Assembly (NCBI RefSeq): GCF_003315245.1
Contig: NZ_QNRT01000002.1
Coordinates: forward strand, 542,206 to 606,205
DNA: 64,000 bases
Reading direction: 5' to 3'
Source: Arenicella xantha
GTDB lineage: Bacteria > Pseudomonadota > Gammaproteobacteria > Arenicellales > Arenicellaceae
The position numbers and the translations under genes are program-made. Of the stretch, positions 39,941 to 48,367 are shown in pieces. Position 1 is the first letter of the stretch. Each line of letters starts with the position of its first letter. The notes beneath the pieces were generated by a model, which saw only the letters and a list, made by a program, of their open reading frames with translations, was not told the DNA's origin and did no database searches.

Positions 39941-40273
39941 TTAGGCGACAAACTCTCTGTCAAACAGATGACACTTTCGCCCTCGAGTAATATGAGCCAT
40001 TAATTGATCGGCCAACATCCCATCACATTCGGTTAACGAACTCTCTATTTTATTGCTGAACTCGGCTCGAAGATGTAAATAAATCGAGCGCAAGCGCCGG
40101 TCTTTACTGCGCTTAGAATTACGCAACACTTGTATAACAGCGTCATCCAATTCTAAGTCAATTAGCTCGCCAGTATTGGCATGCCAAATTAATGCAAACT
40201 CAGACAAAAGAGCCAATGCTTTGTGAGAAAGCATGTCCTTTTTCAAGTCTCTATAACTAAATTCAATCCCCAT
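39941..40273 (-). CDS. Hypothetical cytoplasmic protein (110 aa)
   Basis: ATG 40273 follows GGGGGA by about ten bases. The protein is mixed alpha/charged (FSYRDLKKDMLSHKALALLS, RNSKRSKDRRLRSIYLHLR), no signal, no motif. It converges on the TetR gene with a 13-base gap. Composition is coding-like but I recognise no family; real-gene status is moderate. Confidence 0.5.
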   Translation of the reverse strand: MGIEFSYRDLKKDMLSHKALALLSEFALIWHANTGELIDLELDDAVIQVLRNSKRSKDRRLRSIYLHLRAEFSNKIESSLTECDGMLADQLMAHITRGRKCHLFDREFVA

Positions 40274-40736
40274 TTTCTACGTTCCCCCGAAGTAAGATAG
40301 GCAAATTTAATCATTCGGGTAGATACCGAGCAATGGACTAAAGGCCCGTCTGCATGCTGCCATTTATTGACATGCCTAGACACGCATAGAATAAGGCCGC
40401 GCGGCCCATGTCAGACAAAAAATGTCAGCCTGTTTTTTAGCTAATTTCGTTAGAGTTACATTTATGTAAGTGCCTATAAACAACGAATTTATTGGAATAA
40501 CATAAGAAGACTTCCTTTAACACTAAACAGTAGTGCAAAGTCAGTAGCACAAGGTCAGTAGCACAAGGTCAGTAGCACAAGGTCAGTAGTACAAAGTCGG
40601 GAACCAAGCTTCTTGAAATACCCCGACAACTGTCTGTTTGCGATTTGACAATGCTGCTTGAGTATCGAATGATCAAGTCTCGAAACCACACCCAAGAACT
40701 CGCCCTTGGTGAAGTCTAATTACTTAGCACCGACGC
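40274..40736. other. Divergent intergenic region with palindrome and tandem repeat
   Basis: About 460 bases. Contains a GC-only palindrome GGCCGCGCGGCC (40395-40406), a direct repeat ATGTCAG at 40408 and 40422, and a 14-bp tandem repeat (40528-40597, listed separately). No gene. Any of these could affect the AraC gene at 40737 or the 110-aa gene. Confidence 0.5.
40528..40597. repeat. 14-bp tandem repeat, five copies
   Basis: Units: CAGTAGTGCAAAGT, then three exact CAGTAGCACAAGGT, then CAGTAGTACAAAGT. The 14-bp phase is not a multiple of 3 and it lies 140 bases upstream of the AraC-type gene. Outer copies differ from the inner ones as expected for slippage expansion. Confidence 0.92.
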
Positions 40737-41555
40737 ATGCGAACAAACAGTCAATACACTCATTATAGAATCGATGTCCCGGATGAATTTTCAGCTGTAT
40801 TTTCTCACTTCTATTTCGCACAAAATAATTCCGAGAAAACGATTCGCCGAACGTTATTGCCTTCGTTTCAGACTATTCTGATTTTTAGCTTCAAAGCTAG
40901 AACCATCCTAGGCAGCCAGACAAGTGGGCAAATCAGCGTAGACAAATGCTTGATACTTGGTCCGATAAAACAAGCCTTTGACTATGCCCTACCAGCAAAC
41001 TCAGAAATTCTAGTCGCTAACTTTAAGGACGATGCATTCTTTCGTTTCTTTGGACTCGTCGCTATTCAAGAAAATCGTCAAACCAGCCCAGATGAATTGT
41101 TAAGTGATAATTGTTTCACAGCATTGTGGCATGACCTCAATCGAATCGATTCCGCTTATAACCGCGTGGACTTTATTCTAGAGTTTTGTCGGCCATACTT
41201 AAAAACCCGCAATGAACTCGCCGCGCAATTAGTTCATGCTAAAGGGCAATCACCAGAACCAATAAACACCGTTGCCCATTCTAGCAACAAGTCACAACGC
41301 ACCATTCAAACGCATTTCAAAAGGTATTTTGGCTACACCGCGAAGCAAGTCAACCGATATCAACGCTTTCTAAAAGCCATTGAATTGGTCCATCATTTAA
41401 ACGATCAGGATAAATGCATCGATTGGTTCGACGTACTCTCAGAATGCGGTTACTACGACCAAAGTCACCTAATTCATGACTTCAAGCATTATCTTAATTT
41501 GAGCCCATCGCAGTACCTCAAGTTCCAGCAAACCATTTGCAACCCAGTCAGCTGA
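40737..41555 (+). CDS. AraC-family transcriptional regulator
   Basis: 272 aa. The C-terminal 100 residues hold the two-helix-turn-helix AraC domain: VAHSSNKSQRTIQTHFKRYFGYTAKQVNRYQRFLKAI then LSECGYYDQSHLIHDFKHYLNLSPSQYL. The N-terminal portion is a cupin-like sensor (RRTLLPSFQTILIFSFKA, CLILGPIKQAFDYALP). It probably controls the quinone reductase that begins 78 bases downstream. Confidence 0.92.
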   Translation: MRTNSQYTHYRIDVPDEFSAVFSHFYFAQNNSEKTIRRTLLPSFQTILIFSFKARTILGSQTSGQISVDKCLILGPIKQAFDYALPANSEILVANFKDDAFFRFFGLVAIQENRQTSPDELLSDNCFTALWHDLNRIDSAYNRVDFILEFCRPYLKTRNELAAQLVHAKGQSPEPINTVAHSSNKSQRTIQTHFKRYFGYTAKQVNRYQRFLKAIELVHHLNDQDKCIDWFDVLSECGYYDQSHLIHDFKHYLNLSPSQYLKFQQTICNPVS

Positions 41556-41633
41556 ACTTCGTTTTCTTACAATCATCGATCACGCCAAGCTTCTATTCTT
41601 GAGTTAACGCAACCAACAATTTAAGCCCTAGCC

Positions 41634-42206
41634 ATGAATCATCTAATCGTGTTCGCTCATCCTAATAACGAGAGTCTAAATTCGACATTGCTATACGCAC
41701 TCGAAATGCATCTTAAACGGCAAGACCATACGGTTAAAACCCGAAATTTATACGAACTAAAATTTGACCCTGTTTTGTCATTATCCGATATGCAAGGCCA
41801 GCGAATTGGCCAGGTCGCCGAAGAAGTCGCGCTAGAGCAAGACTTTATCCGCTGGGCCGATTGCATCACGTTTATTCACCCGATTTGGTGGACCGGCTTA
41901 CCAGCAATATTCAAAGGCTATATCGATCGAGTATTTAGTTATGGTTTTGCGTATTGCTACGAGGCCGGTAAGCAACATGGCCTATTGTCTGGCAAACAAG
42001 CTGTGGTCATTAATACCCACGGAAAGTCACAACCCGAATACCAAGCTATCGGTATGGATAAAGCACTAGCACTAACTAGCGATGTTGGCATTTATAATTA
42101 CTGCGGTATGGCGCTCAAACGACATCTCTATTTTGATAATGCCGACCGAGCAACGCGTGACACAATAGAGCAATGGATCAATCATATCGAGTCAGTGTTT
42201 GCCTGA
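41634..42206 (+). CDS. Flavodoxin-fold NAD(P)H:quinone oxidoreductase (KefF/MdaB/NQO-like)
   Basis: 190 aa. HLIVFAHPNNESLNSTLL is the FMN/FAD phosphate-binding loop of the flavodoxin_2 family; ITFIHPIWWTGLPAIFKGYIDRVFSYGFAY is the diagnostic core (P-x-W-W-x-x-x-P-A-x-L-K-G-W). It transfers hydride from NAD(P)H to quinones in two-electron steps, a detoxifying role. Same direction as the AraC gene, a common regulator-target layout. Confidence 0.9.
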   Translation: MNHLIVFAHPNNESLNSTLLYALEMHLKRQDHTVKTRNLYELKFDPVLSLSDMQGQRIGQVAEEVALEQDFIRWADCITFIHPIWWTGLPAIFKGYIDRVFSYGFAYCYEAGKQHGLLSGKQAVVINTHGKSQPEYQAIGMDKALALTSDVGIYNYCGMALKRHLYFDNADRATRDTIEQWINHIESVFA

Positions 42207-42384
42207 CTGATACTTAGGAGTTGAAGCATCATTGGGGCAAGCGTCAATATACCAGCGCAGCGCTGGTTTACCGCTGCCCCGCTATTTACCCGTTCAACAA
42301 TTACCCTTTCCACGGTCGAACGACTACAATGCTGTTATTCCATTTTCTATCATCGGTAGCGCTTCAAACGCTACCCATTTGCCG

Positions 42385-43218
42385 ATGTTTAGTTTTCTAA
42401 ATCAGCTGTTCTCTTCACTGTTTTTCAGCACACCGGTACCGGCCAAACTGAATCAGCAACACCGTGCTTTTCTCACCTCCACGGTCTCGTTTTACGCCGC
42501 CTTAAACGCGTCAGAGCGCCTCGAGTTCGAGTCTCGTTGTGTATCCTTTATTCAAAGCACCGTGTTTATTGGTCATCAACTAGAAGTATCAGATGAAGAC
42601 AAACTGCTCGTGGCCGCTGGATCTGTAATATTGGCGTGGGGATTTCCTCAATGGCATTACGTTAAAGTCGGCACAGTTTATCTGGTCGCCACAACTATCG
42701 GTCAAGAGGTCACACAAGATAGCGGCTCAGCGATTACCGGCATGGTCGGGACCCAGCACTTATCAAATAAGCTATTTTTAAGCCAACCGGCCTTGCACCA
42801 AGGGTTCAGCAACGATCGTGATAAACGTAATGTAGCGATCCACGAATTTGCTCATCTTATCGACTTAGCCGATGGCGACATCGACGGACTTCCGCAACAA
42901 CTCACCGAACATTCGTTTGCACTGCCTTGGTTAGACTTAGTCAAACAAAAAATTAGCGACATTAATCAACGTAAAAGCGACATACGAGACTATGGAGCGA
43001 CCAATAATGCGGAGTTTTTTGCGGTAATTAGCGAGTATTTTTTCGAACGTCCTAAATTATTGAAACGTAAACACCCTGAAATCTATCAGGCTCTACAAAA
43101 GTTCTATCGTCAGGACCGAGCTGCTGTACAACAGACCCTTAGAATTCGTAAAAAGGCGCCCTGCCCTTGTGGTAGCGGAAAACGTTTCAAACGCTGTTGT
43201 ATGCTATCAGAAACGTAG
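42385..43218 (+). CDS. MtfA-like zinc peptidase with C-terminal SEC-C motif
   Basis: 277 aa from ATG 42385 (TTG 42232 would add 51 unlikely residues). Residues 20-230 match the MtfA/Mlc-titration-factor-like metallopeptidase: HEFAHLIDLADGDIDGLP has the HExxH zinc site (153-157). The last 20 residues, KKAPCPCGSGKRFKRCC, are a SEC-C zinc knuckle as in SecA and other proteins. E. coli MtfA binds the repressor Mlc and has aminopeptidase activity; it lacks this tail. The extra zinc knuckle may add a protein contact. Confidence 0.87.
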   Translation: MFSFLNQLFSSLFFSTPVPAKLNQQHRAFLTSTVSFYAALNASERLEFESRCVSFIQSTVFIGHQLEVSDEDKLLVAAGSVILAWGFPQWHYVKVGTVYLVATTIGQEVTQDSGSAITGMVGTQHLSNKLFLSQPALHQGFSNDRDKRNVAIHEFAHLIDLADGDIDGLPQQLTEHSFALPWLDLVKQKISDINQRKSDIRDYGATNNAEFFAVISEYFFERPKLLKRKHPEIYQALQKFYRQDRAAVQQTLRIRKKAPCPCGSGKRFKRCCMLSET

Positions 43219-43377
43219 AATTCAAAAGCATCCAACAGCAGCCTTTCTCGAGGTCAACCGTCGCGCACCGATGTAAACTGACGCCGCAACATTCACTTAA
43301 TATGTGATAAAAATCAGGGCGTAAATTGTCATGTGTATTAGGCAACAACCCCACACACTCAGGTTTCACAAAACACA

Positions 43378-43974
43378 ATGCAAAGCCCCGTTGATAGCTT
43401 CCCTGAACTCTATAAATTCCTCAAAACATTCCATGACATTCCCGAGTCGCTGCTGTCAGTGGCAGGACTATCGATCAATAAAGTGTTGCTAAAAAAAGGC
43501 GAGCACCTGTTGAAGGTAGGTCAACCTTCTGGCAAGGCAGGCTTTGTGGTAAACGGCTTATGCCGACAGTATTACCTCGCTGAAGATGGCAAAGAATTCA
43601 CCAAGTACTTTCAACCACCGGGGCTCGTCGCGATCGCGTTTGCAGAAGTCATCCGAGGCGTGCCAGCGCGCTGCTGCATCCAAGCGGTAACCGATACCGA
43701 ATTGTACGTAATGACGCATCCTGATTTTTGGAGTTTATTCGATATAGACCTCGATACTAATATTCTCGGAAAAAAGATAGCGGAACGATTCTTTGTCGAG
43801 AAAGACCAACGCGAATACGAATTCTTGCATTTCGATGCCGCTCAACGTTATCGTGCTTTTCAGCAAAAATACGGCGAATTTGAACACCTGATACCGAAAT
43901 ATCAAATCGCCTCGTATATCGGTATCACAGCCGTAAGCCTTAGCCGTCTACTTACCAAACCAAGCACTGAATAG
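43378..43974 (+). CDS. Crp/Fnr-like regulator (cyclic nucleotide-binding fold)
   Basis: 198 aa. Residues 25-135 show the cNMP-binding beta-roll (LKKGEHLLKVGQPSGKAGFVVNGLCRQYYLAEDGKEFTKYFQPPG). The C-terminus is a shortened Crp-type winged helix (IPKYQIASYIGITAVSLSRLL) with the recognition helix. This short form, with a single-domain roll and minimal HTH, is common in Bacteroidetes and proteobacteria and usually does not bind cAMP. No Cys set for an Fe-S cluster. Target unknown. Confidence 0.88.
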   Translation: MQSPVDSFPELYKFLKTFHDIPESLLSVAGLSINKVLLKKGEHLLKVGQPSGKAGFVVNGLCRQYYLAEDGKEFTKYFQPPGLVAIAFAEVIRGVPARCCIQAVTDTELYVMTHPDFWSLFDIDLDTNILGKKIAERFFVEKDQREYEFLHFDAAQRYRAFQQKYGEFEHLIPKYQIASYIGITAVSLSRLLTKPSTE

Positions 43975-44063
43975 CTAGCATCTAGAGTTAACCAATCCTC
44001 TACTTAGATAGGGTATATTCGGTTTCTATATCCACCTCAAAAAATATTGATGTTTTGCAAATA

Positions 44064-44822
44064 ATGAAGCAGGTAAAGCTGATTGAGTCCTTAGACGACT
44101 TAGACAGCGTCTGGAAAGCGTTCGTTCCACTTGCGAGAGAACTTGGGTTTGACTACGTCGTCTACACCATTTCAAATCACAATAACGATGAGTTTTTTTA
44201 CTACGACAATTTTGGTCTGCATTCAGATAATGAGGCGGACTTTTATGATCCCTTCCTAGAGTTTTGCTGTCACAGCTACGACACCATGTTTACTGGATTG
44301 GAGTTCTCAGAGTTTAACGCTGGTTACAATTTACCGCCTAAGGCCATTGAACTCATAGAACTCGGCGCTAAGCTCGGTATGATTTCAGGGCTCGCTATTC
44401 CACTGCGCCTTGCTGGGTCCAATCGCTACGGCGGATTCAATTTAGGTACCGGATTAAAACGTAAAGCGCATCAGGCCTTATGTGCCGAAGTTGAGGGGGC
44501 TGCCCAGGTGGCGTGCATGTTGGTGCACCGACACATTGAAAAAATACTCGACCGAAAAAATATAATGGTTGCCCCTAACACGGTGAAGGATTCTTCCGCG
44601 AATGCAGATACTAATGGACTTGAGAATTTAACGCCGAAAGAAAACCGCGTGCTAAAAAAAATTGCCAACGGCTACTCACGAAAAAAGTGTGCTGAAGCCT
44701 TGTGCGTATCCGAAAGTACGGTTTCCACTCACATGAAGAATATCTATCGCAAGCTTGGCGTGCATAACCGAGTACAAGCGACTAAAATTATCGTTGAACA
44801 CGAGTTAAGTATCAGCAATTAG
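44064..44822 (+). CDS. LuxR-type regulator with autoinducer-binding domain, no adjacent synthase
   Basis: 252 aa from ATG 44064 (TTG 44055 is an alternative). Residues 10-165 resemble the autoinducer-binding domain (LARELGFDYVVYTISNH, GLAIPLRLAGSNRYGGFNLGT). Residues about 185-250 are the LuxR/GerE HTH: LTPKENRVLKKIANGYSRKKCAEALCVSESTVSTHMKNIYRKLGV. No luxI-type acyl-homoserine-lactone synthase is in the window, so it may be a LuxR solo. It lies upstream, in the same direction, of an MFS transporter 465 bases away. Confidence 0.87.
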   Translation: MKQVKLIESLDDLDSVWKAFVPLARELGFDYVVYTISNHNNDEFFYYDNFGLHSDNEADFYDPFLEFCCHSYDTMFTGLEFSEFNAGYNLPPKAIELIELGAKLGMISGLAIPLRLAGSNRYGGFNLGTGLKRKAHQALCAEVEGAAQVACMLVHRHIEKILDRKNIMVAPNTVKDSSANADTNGLENLTPKENRVLKKIANGYSRKKCAEALCVSESTVSTHMKNIYRKLGVHNRVQATKIIVEHELSISN

Positions 44823-44873
44823 CCGTTTAGCCAAGTGTGTTTATTAGAGCTTCGATGAATGGAACTGCGGTAT

Positions 44874-45062
44874 TTAGTTTACTCTACACGCCCTGAATCG
44901 GCTGTCCAACCGGTGTTGTACCTGCCTCCAACGCGCCAAACACCTCTCATCGCGGCCTAATAACAATACATTAAGGCCCGATTCCCCTTGTACATTAATA
45001 GTGAATTTTGACTGAGCTCTAAATTGCTCCAACATGCTCTGCTTAGCGTTAGCCATCCACAT
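44874..45062 (-). CDS. Possible small protein (62 aa), doubtful
   Basis: A frame opening MWMANAKQSMLEQFRAQSKF and ending in Arg-rich RWRQVQHRLDSRFRACRVN. No ribosome-binding site, signal or motif. Listed only because it occupies an otherwise empty interval and has coding-like composition; it may be chance. Confidence 0.28.
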   Translation of the reverse strand: MWMANAKQSMLEQFRAQSKFTINVQGESGLNVLLLGRDERCLARWRQVQHRLDSRFRACRVN

Positions 45063-45142
45063 ATACTTCGTGAATACAATAATGATGGTAAAACTAAACG
45101 CTAGTCAGACGGCCAATAAATTTTAGCTATTGATACGATGAA

Positions 45143-45160
45143 TTCTGAATATTTTCAGAA
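45143..45160. promoter_or_regulatory. Inverted repeat upstream of MFS gene
   Basis: TTCTGAA-N4-TTCAGAA (45143-45149, 45154-45160) is a perfect 7-bp inverted repeat 128 bases upstream of the MFS start and just upstream of a TATACT -10-like hexamer at 45191. This looks like a dimeric-regulator operator; which regulator binds is unknown. Confidence 0.45.
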
Positions 45161-45287
45161 ATGCTTCTGAGTCAATCAAAAAGATATGGGTATACTGGAC
45201 GGAAGAACTATAAAACCTTAACGGCAGCTCCATTCGCTTAATAAGGTAATAATAAAAATTTTAATAAACATCAAAGGAAACTGCTAA

Positions 45288-46607
45288 ATGACCGACCCAA
45301 AATCCTCTAGCAAACAATATCGTGCACTTGTACTGGTTTTACTCACTGTAGTTTATGGATTTAATTTTATCGATCGGCAAATAGTTGGCATTCTAGCGCC
45401 ATTTATACAAAAGGATTTAGGGCTGACAAACACGCAGCTTGGCCTGTTGATTGGCCTAGCCTTCGCCGCTTTTTACACCGGTGTCGCGATTCCGATCGCC
45501 TGGCTGGCAGACCGCTATAACCGCGTTAACATACTGTCAATTTCATTAGCCATGTGGAGTGGTTTTACTGCGCTAACCGGCTTAGCAGGAAACTTTTTCC
45601 AAATCGGTATGGCACGTATGGGCGTGGGTATTGGCGAAGCCGGTGGCAGCCCACCGTCACATTCCATTATTTCGGATCTCTACGGCAAGGAAGAACGGGC
45701 TAGCGCACTCGGTGTTTACTCAATGGGTATTCCGCTTGGAATCATGTCAGCGTATTTCGCTACAGCGTTTCTGATGGGATCATCAGGTGAAGATGTCGAT
45801 TGGCGACGAATTTTTGTGTTCCTTGGTTTGACTGGTGTCGCATTAGCGGTTGTTGTTCGTTTGGTGCTCCGTGAGCCAATCCGCGGCGCGATGGAATTCA
45901 AAAATCACGCAAGCATAAAGCAACCGCCGTTTAAAGAGTCTCTTAAGAGCCTACTCAAGATTCCTGCTTGGTGGGCAATGTGCTTTGGAATTGCTTTTGG
46001 TTCGTTCGTGTCATACGGATTTTCGGCCTTTCAAACGAAGTATTTGCGCCTTCTTGACCCCAGCTTCGACTTTCAAACCTTGGTCATCGTACTGGGTATT
46101 ATCAACGGTACAACCTACGCCGGTGGCGCCTTTCTAGGTGCGAAAGTTGCTGACAAATGGGGCAGCAAAAATATTCGTGCCTACGGTTGGCTACCTGCGA
46201 TTGCGATTGCTATCTGCCTCCCTGTCGCCATTATGGGGTTCTGGGTTTCGTCAGTATGGGTTCACTTGGGCTTTACGACCTTTTTACTGTTCTTCTTAGG
46301 CATCTACCTAGGTCCTAGCTTTGCTATCGCGCAGACTTTAGCACCGATTAATATGCGCGCTATGTCTACCGCCCTATTTTTCTTTATTCTCAATATGGTG
46401 GCATTAGGCGGTGGACCGACTTTCGCCGGCTGGTTAATAGATGTATTTAAACAAAGCAATGGTGATTTGATGTCAATGCGATACGCAATGACGGTAACTT
46501 GCTTAATGTTTATACCTTCGATTATAAGCTTTCTAATCGTTTCTAAAGTATTGCCTAAAGATTGGGATGCTGCAGAAAAAAGAAATATTAAGTTAGCCGA
46601 GGGATAA
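45288..46607 (+). CDS. MFS transporter, Spinster-like
   Basis: 439 aa with 12 predicted membrane helices. YGFNFIDRQIVGILAPFIQKDLGLTNTQLGLL is the usual opening of Spinster-type MFS proteins; LADRYNRVNILSISL is the loop 2-3 motif, and GIGEAGGSPPSHSIISDLYGKEERASALGVYSMGIPLG the helix 4-5 signature. The Spinster group moves lipids or small organic acids; the substrate here is unclear. AAGGAAA upstream of ATG 45288. A hairpin follows (46617-46657). Confidence 0.9.
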   Translation: MTDPKSSSKQYRALVLVLLTVVYGFNFIDRQIVGILAPFIQKDLGLTNTQLGLLIGLAFAAFYTGVAIPIAWLADRYNRVNILSISLAMWSGFTALTGLAGNFFQIGMARMGVGIGEAGGSPPSHSIISDLYGKEERASALGVYSMGIPLGIMSAYFATAFLMGSSGEDVDWRRIFVFLGLTGVALAVVVRLVLREPIRGAMEFKNHASIKQPPFKESLKSLLKIPAWWAMCFGIAFGSFVSYGFSAFQTKYLRLLDPSFDFQTLVIVLGIINGTTYAGGAFLGAKVADKWGSKNIRAYGWLPAIAIAICLPVAIMGFWVSSVWVHLGFTTFLLFFLGIYLGPSFAIAQTLAPINMRAMSTALFFFILNMVALGGGPTFAGWLIDVFKQSNGDLMSMRYAMTVTCLMFIPSIISFLIVSKVLPKDWDAAEKRNIKLAEG

Positions 46608-46616
46608 GGCCAAACG

Positions 46617-46657
46617 GAGGAGTCGACGCACACCAGTTGAACGTGCGTCTGGCTCCA
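46617..46657 (+). terminator. Hairpin after MFS gene
   Basis: GACGCAC (46625-46631), 11-base loop, GTGCGTC (46643-46649), with outer GGAG/CTCC able to extend the stem. It begins 10 bases after the stop. No T-run; moderate confidence as a terminator. Confidence 0.45.
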
Positions 46658-46894
46658 CTATTGTTTAGTGAGCGGCACACTCTTCATCTATCAAAAAAGC
46701 TTGGTGCAGATCGATGACCAAACCTTGACCGGCTAAGTCATAACAGCTCACACATTGTTCAAATAAGACCAAATAGAATCAAGCTGAGTGTCAGCCAATG
46801 ATTGTGGAACGAGAACTCGTCCTTGTAAGCTCGAACTTCCTTTATCTCTCTAATGCTGCTCGCCAACTTTGGCACTACTCAGCGCTTAACAAAA

Positions 46895-47410
46895 TTAATT
46901 AGCCGCATTCAGGTACTTACGCAAACTTAGTTCAACATTTTCCTTAATCTTCAAAACACCAGTTTTGGGAATGAAATTGATACTCAGTTTAAAGTTACTC
47001 TCATAGTATCGGTTTATGATTGTTCTAAACCGGTCTAACGATGAAATCATGGTAATCGGTGTATCTGGTAACTCTTCAGTCACAATATCCACTGCCTTGT
47101 GCTGCCCAGTTATAACATGATTGGTCTTTACCAGCTGGTCGTGAGCTTCACCACCTTTAGAATCCGGTGAATTACAATCCAATACAGCGAGTATCACGTT
47201 CTTATGCATGGACGCAGCCGTTTGTAATGACTTGATATTACTCACTTTTATAATCCGAATTCGCTTCAATTTCTGCCGCTGCGCTTCGTTAATACTCTTA
47301 TCATTCATGAGCTCTTTGATCTCTGTTAACGTGAAATCAACCAACAACTCCATTTGGTCAAGGTCGTCTTCAAGGATAAGAATATTCGGATCGGTTTCAG
47401 GGCTTGGCAT
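46895..47410 (-). CDS. Stand-alone receiver-domain protein with insertion
   Basis: 171 aa, single domain. NILILEDDLDQMELL gives the acidic pair Asp15/Asp16, VILAVLDCNSPD the phospho-acceptor Asp78, ITMISSLDRF the Ser/Thr (Ser123), and NFIPKTG the Lys149: the full CheY/response-regulator set. Between beta1 and beta3 it is longer than CheY, about 15-20 extra residues (NDKSINEAQRQKLKRIR and HDQLVKTNHVITGQHKAVDIVTEEL). No output domain and no kinase adjacent, so it may act as a phosphate sink or relay through an unlinked kinase. Confidence 0.75.
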   Translation of the reverse strand: MPSPETDPNILILEDDLDQMELLVDFTLTEIKELMNDKSINEAQRQKLKRIRIIKVSNIKSLQTAASMHKNVILAVLDCNSPDSKGGEAHDQLVKTNHVITGQHKAVDIVTEELPDTPITMISSLDRFRTIINRYYESNFKLSINFIPKTGVLKIKENVELSLRKYLNAAN

Positions 47411-47655
47411 TTTATGAGGCGCTATTTAATCGAATTAACTAGAATGAGGACAAGCCAATTGATTAGGCCACTAGTACTAGCTAATCAGGCTGAGGTAAGC
47501 TATTCATTAAAGTACTAGATAGCTATTTATGCAAGGAATACTTTCAAATACATGAATACGAGAAAATAGCTGGTTTAGAGTATTTTTTAGTTTTACGCGG
47601 CGAATTGGCTACAAATAACCCAACTGAACGAGTAATACAAAACTCAAATTACTGG

Positions 47656-48345
47656 CTAGTAAACTATCAATTCTTGATAGAGTTCATTCAGTGAGCTAAT
47701 CGTCAATGTTGGCTCCATACCCCAAGGGTCAAACACTGCGGCACTTGACCTTTGAACCCATACCGCTTGCATGCCGGCCGACATTGCACCAATCACATCG
47801 AATGGATTGCTTGAAACCAACCATGCACTGCTAACCGATGCCTTACTGGTAGTCAAAAAGTGCGTGTAAACATCAGGATTTGGTTTAAAAGACATCACGT
47901 CATCACAGCTGACAGTATCGAGAAATAGATCGCGAATACCCGCGTTATGCAATAATTCTTGAACCGCGTTTGTACTGCCATTGGAGAAGGCATATAGATT
48001 AACCTTAGCATTAACTAACAAAGTCAACCCGGCGCGTACATCGTTGAATGCTGGAAGGTTCCGATAGCTATCAAATAAGCGCTGTTTTTGCATCGCGGAC
48101 AAGGACACGCCATGCTGCTGACACGCAAAGTCAAGCGCATGGCTGGTGCATGTGGCGAAGTCTACGTAACGTCGCATCAAACCTCGGCGAAATGAATATT
48201 CCAATTGTTTACTACGCCATGTTTCTGACAATAACCCAGCTCGGTCGCCAACCACCGCCTCCAAGCTAGCTAGCACGCCTTGGGTATCGATCAGCGTGCC
48301 ATACACATCGAAGGCAATAGTGAGAGTTTGGCTAGATTGAGTCAT
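47656..48345 (-). CDS. Haloacid dehalogenase, type II
   Basis: 229 aa. AFDVYGTLID (Asp13 nucleophile), YAFSNGSTNAVQELL (motif II Ser-Asn), VMSFKPNPDVY (motif III Lys) and VSSNPFDVIGAMSAGM (the S-S-N-x-x-D of L-2-haloacid dehalogenases) all occur in order. This set is typical of enzymes that hydrolyse L-2-haloacids to D-2-hydroxyacids, though many members have other substrates. The membrane-protein gene upstream (48368-48844) is on the same strand with 22 bases between, so the two are probably co-transcribed. Confidence 0.9.
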   Translation of the reverse strand: MTQSSQTLTIAFDVYGTLIDTQGVLASLEAVVGDRAGLLSETWRSKQLEYSFRRGLMRRYVDFATCTSHALDFACQQHGVSLSAMQKQRLFDSYRNLPAFNDVRAGLTLLVNAKVNLYAFSNGSTNAVQELLHNAGIRDLFLDTVSCDDVMSFKPNPDVYTHFLTTSKASVSSAWLVSSNPFDVIGAMSAGMQAVWVQRSSAAVFDPWGMEPTLTISSLNELYQELIVY

Positions 48346-48367
48346 GCTAAATTACTCCATGCTTACA

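Larger units (their letters stand above)
44823..45287. other. Intergenic region with weak ORF and operator-like palindrome
   Basis: About 465 bases between the LuxR-type gene and the MFS gene. Holds a weak 62-residue minus frame (44874-45062) and an inverted repeat (45143-45160), listed separately. TATACT at 45191 is a plausible -10 for the transporter, with no clear -35. Confidence 0.45.

Noticed and set aside
40528-40597. Possible CRISPR-like array
   Set aside because: The 14-bp units are directly adjacent with no spacers and there are no cas genes.
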